Shown one piece after another: positions 10,043 through 21,010 of a stretch of 64,000 bases of DNA. This DNA comes from Trichobilharzia regenti (Eukaryota; Platyhelminthes; Trematoda; Strigeidida; Schistosomatidae): the NCBI GenBank assembly GCA_944472135.2, contig OX235262.1, forward strand, positions 23,297,362 to 23,361,361, written 5' to 3'. Position 1 is the stretch's first letter, and every line of letters begins with the position of its first letter. Made by a program: the position numbers and the translations under genes. The notes beneath the pieces are model-generated. The model did no database searches. It was not told where the DNA came from and saw nothing but the letters and a program-made list of their open reading frames with translations.

Positions 10043-10506
10043 TTCAAATTCATTAAGGGGAATAAATGTATGAAATGTAATAATAATAAAATAAACAGGA
10101 AGATGGGATGAAAACATAATAGGATTATAGCAGCTACTGAGAAAAATGACTTTTTCGTGCAACTAAAGATTAAAAACCTAGTTTTGTCAACAAAATAGGC
10201 AGGGAGTTCTGATAAGAAAACACAGAAGTGCAATTAGACATTTAAATACGTAAAATTAACAGGAATAAACAGAATGTTTGGATAAGAAAGTTTATAGGAT
10301 AATCATTATTGAGAGTAATAAGCTCAGGAAACCGATGTCTGTATCCTACAGCTAGCTACCCGAAACTTCCTTGAGACATACACAATCACAAATTTCTTGA
10401 AAGACAGCAAAAAGACGATTATTCTACAATAATCTGCAGTTCTGTTAAACAAATAATAACTTAACAACAGAAGGCATGAAACAGATCGTTTATAGGTATT
10501 CATGTA
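10043..10506. other. No gene recognised
   Basis: AT-rich sequence; the first ~50 bp probably continue the PLE terminal repeat because related text follows other pLTR copies. Confidence 0.4.
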
Positions 10507-10658
10507 CTTCTTTACCTCGCCAAACCAGAAATAATCCTGGTGAAGAGGAAAGGTTGGGCATGGGGCTAGCAACCCTATCCTGTAAAAATGAACAATGCTA
10601 CCGAAACTTCGAGCCACTAGCTTGAAGCCCTATGTTCCACTGGGAACGTGAAGGAAAA
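10507..10658 (+). mobile_element. SINE-B, 5'-truncated
   Basis: It begins inside the family at CTTCTTTACCTCGCC, without the tRNA-like head, and ends CACTGGGAACGTGAAGGAAA. Full copy for comparison: 23048-23293. Confidence 0.7.
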
Positions 10659-10661
10659 AAA

Positions 10662-11030
10662 ATGCATTCAAAAGAAGCTCGTACAGCCATTATCCCTCCC
10701 TTGTTGGCCTATTAAGACATAATCAACTAATGACGTCTACACCAACCCTTGTTTATATTTTCAACCCCTTTCTTATCATCCCTTAATCTTATCACATCTT
10801 CATCATCAACGTGTTTCATTTCCTTCCCTTACAATCAGTCTAGCATTACTTAATCGGTTCACTTGTGTTTACTAGCCTTTATCGACTACTATGTCTACCT
10901 GTACAATTGTTTGTTTAATCACGCTGTTTTTCATTACTCGTGTTATCACAGAGTGCCTCACTTTTTCATCTTCATTATTCATAAGACCATTATTATTATT
11001 ACTACTATTATGACTAATTGCACAATTTAT
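10662..11030 (-). repeat. Unnamed interspersed repeat, copy 2
   Basis: It is the inverted counterpart of 813-1145, directly joined to the 3' end of a SINE-B fragment. Confidence 0.6.
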
Positions 11031-11102
11031 ATTCACCATCGTATTATCCTATACACAAAACACCATGATTGGTTTATATTTGAATTTTTGTTTGTAAACT
11101 TA

Positions 11103-11760
11103 TATATATTAAGACAAGCAATAAATGTTAATAAATCAGGATTTAATGAATTCATCAAATTTCGGTAGAACTACTCTTCAGCTGAATACTCTGCATACAC
11201 GGATATATATACACACTATTGAAATTACATTGGGAGATATAAGACTGATAAGTAAACAAACTACATTGAATTAGTCATGCAGAAAAACAGGTGCGAATAT
11301 TCTCCAGGTCATGTTCAAATAGACTAAGGGGAGAGAGAGTATGAGAGATCAAAATTAAGATAAATTGCATTACACTTCAATCACACTACTTAGATAAACA
11401 ATTAGACATTAGAGAATATAACAAGAATTGCAAACAGAGCTATATCAATAGTAATAGTTATAACAACAATAATAATAATAGTGTGAAGTGAGTTAAGATA
11501 ATCTTACAGATAAAGCATAGTTTTAAATGAATCGAGAATAATAATAATGATAACAATAATAATAATAATAATAAGAGGTAGAATAATAGTAATAACAAGT
11601 AGAGAATAATAAGTAAAACGTATTACCATGGTAGATTCAGAGTCACGACCATCTCCTTTTGTATACAGAGAGCTGGTTTATAAATTCGAATTGCATAAGC
11701 CTCTGCAATTACAAGCATCTTCTTGTTTCTTTGTTTGCTGACAATAGTGAATGACTTGAC
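11103..11760 (-). pseudogene. Penelope-like C-terminus and 3' region
   Basis: On the minus strand 11758-11627 encodes KSFTIVSKQRNKKMLVIAEA and ends VVTLNLPW, the usual PLE C-terminus. The 3' region down to 11103 is nearly identical to 19215-19690 plus 20677-20820, and it is the empty site for the RTE-2 insertion there. Confidence 0.8.
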
Positions 11761-11795
11761 TTGTATATATTAGACTTGACATATGTATATTAGAG

Positions 11796-11839
11796 TTAAG
11801 CCTGATGAGATCTAATTGAAAACACTATTAATCGCTTAA
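11796..11839 (+). ncRNA. Hammerhead-like motif with 6-bp stem I
   Basis: TTAAGC precedes CTGATGA, then GATCTAATT, GAAA, and GCTTAA follows the would-be cleavage triplet ATC. TTAAGC and GCTTAA are perfectly complementary. Stem II is weak (G-U, A-U, U-A) and stem III is essentially one pair. Decayed relatives occur near 1290, 15870 and 24510. Confidence 0.5.
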
Positions 11840-11849
11840 ATGTGTTGTT

Positions 11850-12106
11850 CTAAATTGTAAATTGACACAAGTGTAGATAATACCATTAGAGGTCGTATGT
11901 TGATCGATTAAAACAAACCGAACTAGCAAAAGTATATGCAATATAGAGAGATGGAAGATTGTGGTAGCCCATGTTTAAAGTAGGCCGCTTCTACATAACT
12001 TCTTCCATAGTTGCATGATTTCATTCTCTATTTCAGCTTTGCATTGTTGTCCACCTTTTAATGTATAGATGAATACATTAACAGGTAACAAATATTGCAG
12101 AGCTGA
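11850..12106. other. No independent gene; probable eroded PLE 5' part
   Basis: Nothing recognisable by motif; it immediately precedes the PLE reverse transcriptase on the same strand. Confidence 0.35.
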
Positions 12107-13905
12107 TTGAAATATAAAATGCCTCACTATTGTTTTAATAATAATATTCTTATTAATAATAATAGCTTTATTTTGAAAAGTGCATTTATACACACTATTC
12201 TCAAACCTTTGCATGAGAAGACAGTGAAAGATGCATTTGAATTCGTACCCAAAATCAAAGATACTTATATCAAGGACAAAACCGTGATAACTTTGGACAT
12301 AACATCTGTATTCACAAATGTACCTATAGTAGAAACAGTTAACTACATGTGTGAACAAGTGGATAACCAGTTGATAAACATCGGAATCCGTGCTGAAATC
12401 ATTAAAGAATTGTTATTAAGGTGTACCATGAATGTAAACTTCAAGTTTGACGGCATTCTTTGCAGTCAAGTGGACGGGGTGGTGGTAGGCTCCCCAATGG
12501 GTCCCATTCTGGCTGATTTCTTTCTCAGTAAGCAGGAAAATGGACCTTTGAACAACCTTATCAGTAAGCTCACATTTTACTGCCGATATATGGATGATAC
12601 CTTCATTCTTTGTGTTAATGGTTCTGATTGGAGTACAATAATTACTGAATTCAATGAAGTATATTCGGCTATGAAATTCACATACGAAGAGGAATCCCAA
12701 GACAGAATCATCTTCCTGGATGTTCAACTTACAAGAAAACCAGATGATAGCATAAAAAGAAATTTGCATAGAAAAAGTACTTGGACAGGACAATATACAC
12801 ACTTTCACAACTTCATTCCTATCAAGTACAAAATAATTTAGTAAAGACCCCCAGCCACAGAGTTAGTTAGAGCTATATGCTCAGAAGAAGTAATTGAAGA
12901 TGAATTAAGCATTGTATATGATACTTTGGTCGAAAATAGCTATCCTGAAAATTTTTATCAAGAAACACATGACAAAGAAAGAGGAAAAGGACCACTCACT
13001 ATCTGTAAATAATAAGCCTCTTTATATACGACTACAATTCAAGGGTGATATACCAAATGGGATAATTAAGAAGAGATTAAGAAAATCAGTTCAAAGGACT
13101 TTTAATGCTGGCGAACTACACATATTATTCTCTACACGACACATGGTGATTCCTCGACTGAAAGAGGAAGTCTCTAGACTAGCCACTTGTAATTGTATCT
13201 ACCAATTTGATATATATCCATATAACATGTGTTTTGTTTGACAGTCTGATATATTTTGCTATGTATATATGGATCGATATTCCATTATAATTAGCCAATC
13301 ATGTTAAGACTGTCTATTGATTTGTTCATTTTGAATATTCGCTCACACACTTGTGTTCACACACTTGTTCGGACATTCTTATATATTTTATTCTCACACT
13401 CTTGCGTGACATATTGATTCTCCTTGTGTTTGGAAAATAGAAGTATCATCGCAAACCTAGTGAGTGGTCTTCTGATTTCCGTCTTTCTTGCGTCAGGACT
13501 ATTAAATTCTCGACCAGTACATAACAATAATTTGGCGACGAGTACATAATACAATTCGACTGCGTTTGTGGAGCGAGTTATATCGGCCGTTGCTCTAGGA
13601 ACTTGATTTTTCGTGCTTACTCAAGAACATCTTCCACTATGGCTAAGTAAGAATGTAGTAAAAACTATTAACAGTTCGATATTGGACCGTCTGGTGAAAA
13701 CCGGCCACAAATCCAACCAGCATTGAAGAATCCTTCTCTATAATCTACTGGGTGCCTAACAAATTGCCAAAATCATCGAAACACCGCATGCTCCAAACAT
13801 CAGAGGCTATTGCAATTCGCCTCAAACAACCAGTGCTCTGAGTGCGATAGAAGAAATTCCAGCTCCTACTACTGCCCTGGCCAGCCTTCAGTAGAGACTA
13901 TAAAT
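12107..13905 (+). pseudogene. Penelope-like RT/GIY-YIG gene, frameshifted and interrupted
   Basis: The first open stretch (12107-12841) contains VITLDITSVFTNVP (RT motif A), GVVVGSPMGPILADFFLS and CRYMDDTFILC (YMDD from residue 161), then FLDVQLTRKPDD. A frameshift follows. The frame at 12912-13241 carries the linker KRLRKSVQRTFNAGE and the start of the nuclease, CNCIYQFD. A 343-bp insertion begins there. Beyond it the GIY-YIG core resumes as CVCGASYIGR near 13558. C-terminal remnants run to about 13905. Known PLE proteins have this RT-linker-GIY-YIG order. N-terminal RT sequence upstream of 12107 is eroded. Confidence 0.88.
13209..13551 (+). mobile_element. 343-bp TG-starting insertion (LTR-like), copy 1
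   Basis: The insertion splits the PLE codons for YQFD. CAATT occurs at 13204-13208 and 13552-13556, a 5-bp duplication. The insert starts TGATATATATCC and ends GAGTACATAATA. Near its 3' end is TTTGGCGACGAG, reminiscent of the region just after the 5' LTR of Ty3-type elements, between two copies of GTACATAA. No coding capacity was found. Confidence 0.75.
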
Positions 13906-14919
13906 TCAGGAATTTTTATTATTATCTTTCCTAATTTTTCTGACATTCATTGTATTGTTATGTTGATGCAGTTGAACTGTCATCTATATGTTATTATTGA
14001 TTCGATGTTATTTAAACAACATTAATGTTGTTCATAACACTTATTCATTCATTCACTATAATGGATGGATATATAACTGTAGAGTCTTATGATGAAGTTA
14101 TCGAAAAGAGTAGTCTTTGTTCAGTATACATACAGAATTTTCAGCGAGTTTCATTGTAAGACATTTACTCCTTGTGTAGATTTTTCAAATAATATAATAA
14201 CTGATATTATAATATCAGCTGAAGCAAGACTGTTTCATGAGAAGCTTGCTCCATCATCACTACATCACAATGTTCTGTCTCCATTTCCTACGAAAAATTT
14301 CCAGCGGTATGTGGAAACGTATTTCAAATAAGGCGCAAATATGAATTATTACTGATTGTGGTAATTAGATTATTAATACAAAATGAAACGGAGTAAACAC
14401 GACACATTTTGATGGATAGGGAATTTAGGCAACCCAGTGATTTAAGCAGATCACCATGTAAGTAATAGTGATAACAGGACGTAACAATGAACACAGAACA
14501 AAATTCTAAGCAATAAATGTCTACTTAGTATAAAGAAGAAAGGACAACAAAATGTGAAAATCACAAAGTAGAAAGAATGAATCAAGGAAAAAAGGAGAAG
14601 AAGAAGCCATCATTGTTTTCACAGGTAAGTAGAGAAAGCTAAAAGAAATGGCTAACTTGTAGAATTACCCAATTGATCCGTGATAATCAACGAGATTTAT
14701 CTTTCTAAAATTGTATAATTGAAGAAGAAACAGTGGTGTTGTGTACTGCTCCATCACCCCGTTTTCTATCGATTAATTAACATACACAAAGATGAACATT
14801 ATTATTACTATTTCCTTGGGTTCAGATTGGGAGATCAGCACCACATCTCCATTTCATCCTCTTCTCTGAGGTCATCTTTCTCTTGTTCCCTTTATTTTCC
14901 ATAAATTCTCACCTCCTCC
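13906..14919. other. No gene recognised
   Basis: Short ORFs here lack motifs. A CTCCTC tract is at 14911-14930. Confidence 0.4.
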
Positions 14920-15015
14920 TCCTCCTCCTCCACGTCACCCTTGGACACATGCTCAACTCGTCATTCCCCACTTGGGTTCCATTCGAAAGGATGGCCTGAA
15001 GTGCGGTGTCTCTCA
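14920..15015 (-). mobile_element. RTE-2 3' fragment
   Basis: The minus strand resembles the RTE-2 end (CCACTTGGGTTCCATTCGA, complement of the EWNPKG region), as in the better copy at 22557-22790. Confidence 0.5.
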
Positions 15016-15096
15016 ACAGAGTCTCTTCAGTGTGTTTTTAAGTCTTTAAATATTCCCATTAATAATATTATAAGAAGACATATAAGTGAGCAATGT

Positions 15097-15420
15097 TGTT
15101 GGAGGATTTCATCATGAGCTGAAATCAGTTAGAGAACCGTTGGAAAACCGGCAAGGAGTAATGGACAGCTGTTTCGCCCTAGTTCGGGACTCTCCATCAG
15201 TACTCACCCACACTGTGGGGCTCGAACCCAGGACCATCCGGTAACAAGCGCGAGCAATGGGACCCGATCCAGTGGTCCATGAATTCTAACTTCTGCTGAT
15301 TCATGAAATAATGCGACCAGTTCGCAATACCTTCTTCGATAAGTTATTGTCTCACCTTCAACCTACTGCGACTTACTGATCACGGCTGATGTCAGCTCAT
15401 AATGAAATCCTCCAACCGAT
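15097..15420 (-). mobile_element. SINE-C unit bounded by 25-bp inverted ends
   Basis: The left end GTTGGAGGATTTCATCATGA and the right end TCATAATGAAATCCTCCAAC are inverted copies. On the minus strand a B-box-like GGGTTCGAGCC lies inside. Confidence 0.65.
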
Positions 15421-15454
15421 CAAACTAAATCCCTACTACAAAAAATCAAAACTT

Positions 15455-15905
15455 GAAAATAATATTGTTATTTTCAGTTACATCCTCTTCAGGCTTTACT
15501 CTAATTTACGTTGATCTTTGTATGAAAATTTTAATCAATGACGGTGATTTTGTAGATCATATAACAACAACAATGTGGTAAATGTTTTAAACGTCATTAA
15601 TAACTATAATATGTGTATACATGTAGACAATCCAATAAATAAATTAGGTCATATCTGAAAAATTACGTAATACTGGAGGTGAATTGGACAAATAATCAGA
15701 GTTAAAATAAATATCACCTGCATAAACCTTATCATCATTATTTTGTTATCACTATAATCGTCGTTATTAATGACGTAACATTATTAACTTTATTATTATT
15801 TAATCTACAAAATCATCGTCATTGGTTAAAATTTTCATATATAAATCTGTGTAAATTAGAGTAAAGCCTGAATAAGATCTAATTGAAAACAACAATATTG
15901 TTCAA
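15455..15905. repeat. Inverted repeat with a decayed hammerhead-like block
   Basis: Arms at about 15455-15575 and 15795-15905 share CTACAAAATCA/TGATTTTGTAG and the block AGAGTAAAGCCTGAA. It resembles the termini around 11766-11842 and so may be a PLE terminal pair. Confidence 0.5.
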
Positions 15906-16039
15906 TTCAATTTGAGATTTTCCCATCGATTGATTGAACTGAAGTGCTCGTGTCTCAGGTTGACATATCGGCTTCTTGTGCAGATGCTTCGATGATGTTT
16001 GAGCATGTCATCAGAAGTTTAATTAGTGGATGATAACTA

Positions 16040-16099
16040 GAAGTGGAATCCAGGATCCATATTTCATCCTATCTGGGACTCGTCATCTAGATGTGTCTG
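16040..16099 (-). ncRNA. Hammerhead motif, probably inactive
   Basis: The core reads ATGACGA in place of CTGACGA (C3 replaced by A), then GTCCCAGATAGGAT and GAAA. C3 pairs with G8 in active ribozymes, so cleavage is unlikely. Confidence 0.7.
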
Positions 16100-16122
16100 A
16101 ACATCATCACTGACTGCTGAAT

Positions 16123-16183
16123 GCAGGCACGTCCGGATGACGAGTCCTAGATAGGTCGAAACGCGCATCCTGGATTCCACTGC
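16123..16183 (+). ncRNA. Hammerhead motif, probably inactive
   Basis: GCAGGCACGTCCGG precedes ATGACGA (C3 to A), GTCCTAGATAGGTC and GAAACGCGCATC. The stems remain but the core base is changed. Confidence 0.72.
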
Positions 16184-16314
16184 TAGTTACCATCCACCAA
16201 TTAACTTCAAAGTCTGATTAAGAATGAAAAAATGATGAAAGGTAGTGAGTTTTAGAAAATATTGTAGGAAAAACAATATCAACATGAGAATAAGAATAAT
16301 GATTATTAGATGGT

Positions 16315-16826
16315 TTATAATAATAACAATAATAATAATAGTTTACTTTATTCCAAAAACAGTACTTGTGTTACAGAATGGAATTTTCAGCATTAATCAC
16401 ATACAATATTGCATCCAATTTCCTCAAATTATAAATAAAATTAATCACACAGAAAATTTTCAACATTTCCAATAGGAGTGGGTAATGTCAAAAACATACA
16501 GCATAATAATAATACAAGTGAAAATTACCGTGGGCTTGTTTCACACAGTATTGTCAATGCGGTATAGAAATCTGAGCATGTTTAAAAATATTGAATATAA
16601 TCTTCTCTGTACATAATATAGTGAGGGGAAAAACAAAGATTACAGCAGTCATGGAGATAAGCTGGTGCTTGCAATTATGAGAGTAAAACAAACAAAGAAG
16701 CAACAGGACCATAAATATAATAGAAATAATAAAAGTAAAGCTTGAAGGTATATAAGGATGGATGGATGGAGGAAATTATTTATTTACTAGATGAGAAAAG
16801 GTTAGTTAATTCTCGTCAGACAGTAA
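16315..16826 (-). mobile_element. CR1-like 3' fragment
   Basis: It is closely similar to 61183-61700 and begins with the ATT tail in reverse. No coding frame survives. Confidence 0.7.
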
Positions 16827-17125
16827 TCATAAGTGTTAAGATAGTAAATTTAAATACACATCTGTCACCGTGTTTACACCAACGCATACACACATACATA
16901 AACATATACATACAACACAATATATATATATAGAATATCCAAATGTAATTCATCCAAGACCGAAACATGTGTGAGTGGTAATATGTATAAATGTAACACT
17001 AAATTGAACACCAGTTATGTAAATGTTATGTAAAACCAGGTGCAGATTGTTGGATCTGATAAGTGTGTAAAATTATAAAACCAGTGTGTGTTTGCATAGT
17101 GAACTTCCTTATCACATTCATGTTG
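16827..17125. other. No gene recognised
   Basis: AT-rich, with a TA tract at 16921-16932. Confidence 0.4.
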
Positions 17126-17530
17126 ATTTTGTCACTTCGTTGGGGAGGGGAGGGAGGCGTTGTAACCAGGTCAGATTCTGTTTTAGTCCATCATTCCTAA
17201 TCAGGTAATTTGGATTTCACTTGATATGAAGTGCTTCTGATATTAGACGTTCTTTTTGATTTCTGAAGTTTTTTCTGGGTAATGATTTCAATATTGTCAA
17301 TATCAGTTTTGTGGCCTGATTCTATAGCATGTTGACCTATGGCTGATGACTTTTCAAGCTTTTCTAGTCCACTAACTGAATTTCTCTGTGGTCGAACAGA
17401 GATGGCACTATGGTGTTGACTTCCTCTGATTTTGATTTATCTCTGGTGATGTTTGTCCGATATATATCGCATCACATTCCGAGCATTTTCTTTCATAGAC
17501 TATAGAATTGCGGTTTAATAATAATTTGAT
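17126..17530 (-). pseudogene. Penelope-like GIY-YIG fragment
   Basis: On the minus strand NSIVYERKCSECDAIYIGQT is the nuclease core. Downstream SAIGQHAIESGHKTDID matches the PLE H..ESGH region. Frameshifts are present. Confidence 0.75.
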
Positions 17531-17577
17531 AGAGCTATTAGCATTAAGCAGCGAAATGTCAGTAAAAAGAATGTCGT

Positions 17578-17820
17578 GAATTGGCAGAAGTTAGAATTCA
17601 AGGACCATTAGAACGGGTCCCAGTGGCCTAATGGAATACGAGCTCGCCTTGTAACCGGAAAGTCCTGGGTCCGAATCCCGGTGGATGCGTACTGCTGAAG
17701 AATCCCAGACTAGGGCGAAACAGTTGTCCAGTACTCCCAGGTTTTCCAATGGTTCTCTAACTGATGTCAGCTCATGATGAAATCCTGAAACCAATCAAAT
17801 CCCTACAAACCAATACTTGA
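17578..17820 (+). mobile_element. SINE-C, tRNA-headed
   Basis: The head GGTCCCAGTGGCCTAATGGA and GGGTCCGAATCCCGG (B box) lead a body with ACAGTTGTCCAGTACTCCC and the end GATGAAATCCTGAAACCAAT. Confidence 0.75.
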
Positions 17821-18189
17821 AGAACTATTTCGTTTTGTTTTCATTCATTGGGATTTACAATATGGCCTTTATTATAATTCACATAAGTCATGTTCATAAT
17901 AAATTCTTACTCATATTAACAATAAACTTGAGATGGATGAATGATCATGTTAAGGACGGGGATAGAGAAAAAATTTCCGGGGGTTGAATTTTATGTGCGT
18001 TGTATGTATGTGAGTGTGTAAGTTAACCATTACGTTTAAATAAGAAAACAAAAGGTTAGTTAATACACGTGTAATGACAAGAGGTAGGGGAATTTCTATA
18101 TTCAGGGTGGAAGGCCATATCAAAAAGGCCGATGTTATAAGGTGAATATGATTCCGTAAATTTCACTGTAGTCTAGGACAGTGATAGTG
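17821..18189. other. No gene recognised
   Basis: No motif or repeat was matched here. Confidence 0.4.
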
Positions 18190-19185
18190 GTTGAACCTGT
18201 TTCTTCTATACTCACCGGTCGTTTAAGACTATTCGCTATAGCCTCTGCTGTTTGGAGTATGCGGTACCCTGATGGTTTTGGCAATTTGTTCGGTACTCGG
18301 TAGGTGATGATAGAGAAGGATTCTTCAATGCTGGCTTTGTGGTCGGTTTAGACCAGGTGGTCCAATATCGTACTGTGCGTCGGTGACACAGTGGTTAGGA
18401 CTCTCGTCGACCATGCACATGGTCCGAGGTTCGATCCCCTGCCGACGAACACCTGATATCTATGGTCGGCCTGCACAATTTCGGCTACCGATATCCATGC
18501 TGAAAATTCCATACTTGTACCAAAAAACAGTGTGGAATCAAGCTGTAAATCAAAAATCAAAATCTGTTGATGGTGTTTACTACACTTTTATTTAGCCACA
18601 CTGTTAGATGTTCCTGAGCAAGCACGAAAAATCAAGTTCCATAGAGCAACAGCCAATATAATTCGGTCCACAAGCGCAGTTGAATTGGTAGATACAATTT
18701 GAAGGGGCTAGTCTAGGTACTTCGTCTTTCAATCAAGGCATCACAACCGGTAGTGTAGAAACTATGACTTGTCATTTACCAGCATTAAAAGTTCTTTAAA
18801 TGGTTTTTCTTAACTTGCTAGTAATTATTTCATGGCAAGCAGGGCTTCCTACTTACAGACACAGAATAGTTCTTTTCTACTTTCTTGGTCATGTATTTCT
18901 TGAACTTTTCTGGACAGTTACCTTCAATTAAGGTCTCGTGTACAATCTTGAGTTCATCTTCAATTACGTTTCCTGATCACATGGCTCTGACCCTGTAGAT
19001 GTGGCTTCTTATTAAACTTCTCTTTTACTAGAGAGAAAAAAAGTTATGGAAATGTGCATATTGTACTGTCCATTTACATTCATTATGCAAATTCCTGTTT
19101 AAGCTATCATCTAGTTTTCTTGTAGGAAGGACGTCTAGGAAAGCGATTCTATTTTGGGATTCCTCTTCAGTCTAATTCAAGATTA
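18190..19185 (-). pseudogene. Penelope-like fragment interrupted by SINE-A
   Basis: The minus strand carries RT-linker remnants (18790-19185), the nuclease core (FNCACGPNYIGCCSMELDF near 18690) and the C-terminus (RILQTAEAIANSLKRPVSIEE, 18190-18350). It is the same subfamily as 12107-13905. Many stops are present. Confidence 0.75.
18377..18563 (+). mobile_element. SINE-A with target-site duplication
   Basis: CTGT flanks it at 18373-18376 and 18564-18567; the intact PLE near 13670 shows the uninterrupted site. The unit starts GCGTCGGTGACACAGTGGTT, has GGTTCGATCCC and ends AATCAAAAATCAAAAT. Confidence 0.8.
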
Positions 19186-19695
19186 TTAAAAATTGAAAAC
19201 ATTTATTTCCCGATACGAATTTAAAATAGGCAATAAAGGTTAATAAAGCAGGATGATTTAATGAATTCATCAAATTTCGGTAGAACTACTCTTCACCTGA
19301 ATACTCTACATACACGGATATATATACTTTTTAAATTACACTGGGAGATATAAGACTGATAAGTAAACAAACTACATTGAATTAGTCATGCAGAAAAACA
19401 GGTGCGAATATTCTCCAGGTCATGTTCAAATAGACTAAGGGGAGAGAGAGTATGAGAGATCAAAATTAAGATAAATTGCATTACGCTTCAATTACATCAC
19501 TTAGATAAACAATTAGACATTAGAGAATATAACAAGAATTGCAAACACACTAATATCAATAGTAATAGTTATAATGACAATAATAATAGTAATAATGATA
19601 ATAATGTGAAGTGAGTTAAGATAATCTTACAGATAAAGCACAGTTTTAAATGAATCGAGAATAATAATAATAAGAGGTAGAATAATAAGTAAAAC

Positions 19696-20661
19696 TTACG
19701 GAAGCCTTCGAAGTGAGGACGGGAGTGAGGCAAGGCTGTCTACTATCACCAATGATCTTCCTGATTGCAATTGATTGGATAATGCGACAGACAACGGCAA
19801 CCAACGAGGGAACAGGCATAAAATGGACTGACACAAAAGACTTGGAGGATCTGGATTTTGCCGATGATATATGTCTGATTTCCCATAAACTGGAAGATAT
19901 GCAAGTGAAAAGTAACAAGGTGGCAGAAGAAACATCAAAGATAGGACTTCACGTGAACATAGATAAAACAGAGATAATGAAGATTCCTAGCCAACATCAA
20001 CAACACCAACAGACCACAATAAGCATAAATGGGAAGAACCTGAAAGAAACAACCTCCTTCACCTACCTGGGAAGCATCGTCTCAACTACAGGCGGAACTG
20101 ACGAGGACATCAAAGCCAGAATCGGAAAAGCAAGACAAGCTTTCATTACTCTCAAATCTGTGTGGAGGTCAACAGCACTCAGCATCAAAAATAAGATCCG
20201 GATTTTCAACTCCAATGTGAAGTCAGTGCTACTATACGGATCAGAGACTTGGCGAGTCATAAAGAGCATCTCAAACAAACTTCAAACCTTCATTAACAGC
20301 TGTCTTCGCTCAATACTCAAGATCAGATGGCCAGAAAAGATCAGCAACAGGGATCTCTGGGAGCGAACCAATCAGGAACCGATTGTGAAACAAATAGGCA
20401 GAAAGAAATGGAGATGGATTGGCCATACGCTGAGGAAACCATCAAGTGACATCACTAGACAAGCCCTCGAGTGGAACCCGAAAGGGAGGCGGCGAGTTGG
20501 TCGTCCAAGGGTGACTTGGAGGAGGTCATGCGAGGAGGAGATGAAAGCATGTGGACAGACCTGGAGCAGGTTGAAAAAATTGTCAGAGAACCGAAGTCAA
20601 TGGAGGTGCGCAGCTGAAGCCCTATGTTCCTCTAGGAACTAAAGGATACAATAATAATAAT
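19696..20661 (+). mobile_element. RTE-2 5'-truncated insertion with 15-bp target-site duplication
   Basis: AATAATAAGTAAAAC is present at 19681-19695 and at 20662-20676. The related PLE sequence near 11600 carries the same target once, uninterrupted, and so acts as the empty site. The element ends GGATACAATAATAATAAT. It interrupts the 3' part of a minus-strand PLE. Confidence 0.92.
19713..20642 (+). CDS. 5'-truncated RTE-clade reverse transcriptase (RTE-2), C-terminal 309 codons
   Basis: The ORF begins inside the reverse transcriptase at MRTGVRQGCLLSPMIF and includes the catalytic FADD at residues 49-52, TSFTYLGSIVSTTGGTDEDIKARIGKARQAF and LLYGSETW. The C-terminal region has KWRWIGHTLRKPSSDITRQALEWNPKGRRRVGRP and a Trp-rich end. 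Fingers, palm motif A and the endonuclease are missing, so the product cannot be a functional retrotransposase. It is the least damaged member of a family with at least eight decayed copies in this window. Confidence 0.88.
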   Translation: MRTGVRQGCLLSPMIFLIAIDWIMRQTTATNEGTGIKWTDTKDLEDLDFADDICLISHKLEDMQVKSNKVAEETSKIGLHVNIDKTEIMKIPSQHQQHQQTTISINGKNLKETTSFTYLGSIVSTTGGTDEDIKARIGKARQAFITLKSVWRSTALSIKNKIRIFNSNVKSVLLYGSETWRVIKSISNKLQTFINSCLRSILKIRWPEKISNRDLWERTNQEPIVKQIGRKKWRWIGHTLRKPSSDITRQALEWNPKGRRRVGRPRVTWRRSCEEEMKACGQTWSRLKKLSENRSQWRCAAEALCSSRN

Positions 20662-21010
20662 AATAATAAGTAAAACGTATTACCATGGAAGATTCAGAGT
20701 CACGACCATCTCCTTTTGTATACAGAGAGCTGGTTTATAAATTCGAATTGCATAAGCCTCTGCAATTACAAGCATCTTCTGGTTTCTTTGTCTGCTGACA
20801 ATAGTGAATGACTTGACTGCGTCAATATCATGTCCGTGGTCCACAAGATACTTTGTTATTGAGGTTTTTGGCACTTTGCATTTAACCGTTTTAAACCATT
20901 TTGGCGAATGCTCCATCAGGCAAGTAGATAATCGCCTTTCTGTACGACTAATGTATTTGCCTCCACAAACACACTAATCAAATTGATATACGCAGTTTGA
21001 AGTCTTGAGG

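Larger units (their letters stand above)
15906..16215. mobile_element. Inverted pair of HH-SINE fragments
   Basis: 15906-16105 is a minus-strand HH-SINE 3' part with hammerhead; 16106-16215 is a plus-strand hammerhead part. They meet near ATCATCACTGACTGCTGAAT. Confidence 0.7.
19215..21010 (-). pseudogene. Penelope-like C-terminus interrupted by RTE-2
   Basis: 20916-20680 on the minus strand reads TSITKYLVDHGHDIDAVKSF and ends VVTLNLPW. The nuclease core CVCGGKYISRTERRLS lies near 20960 (G to S in Y-G-R). The 3' region 19215-19695 follows after the RTE-2 insertion. Confidence 0.8.

Noticed and set aside
13209..13551. Spliceosomal intron in the PLE gene
   Set aside because: The ends are not GT/AG, there is a 5-bp duplication, and the same sequence occurs in an unrelated place at 21556.
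14089..14331. ORF MMKLSKRVVFVQYTY... as a gene
   Set aside because: It has no motif and no splice or promoter context, and lies in AT-rich sequence without homology to other parts of the window.
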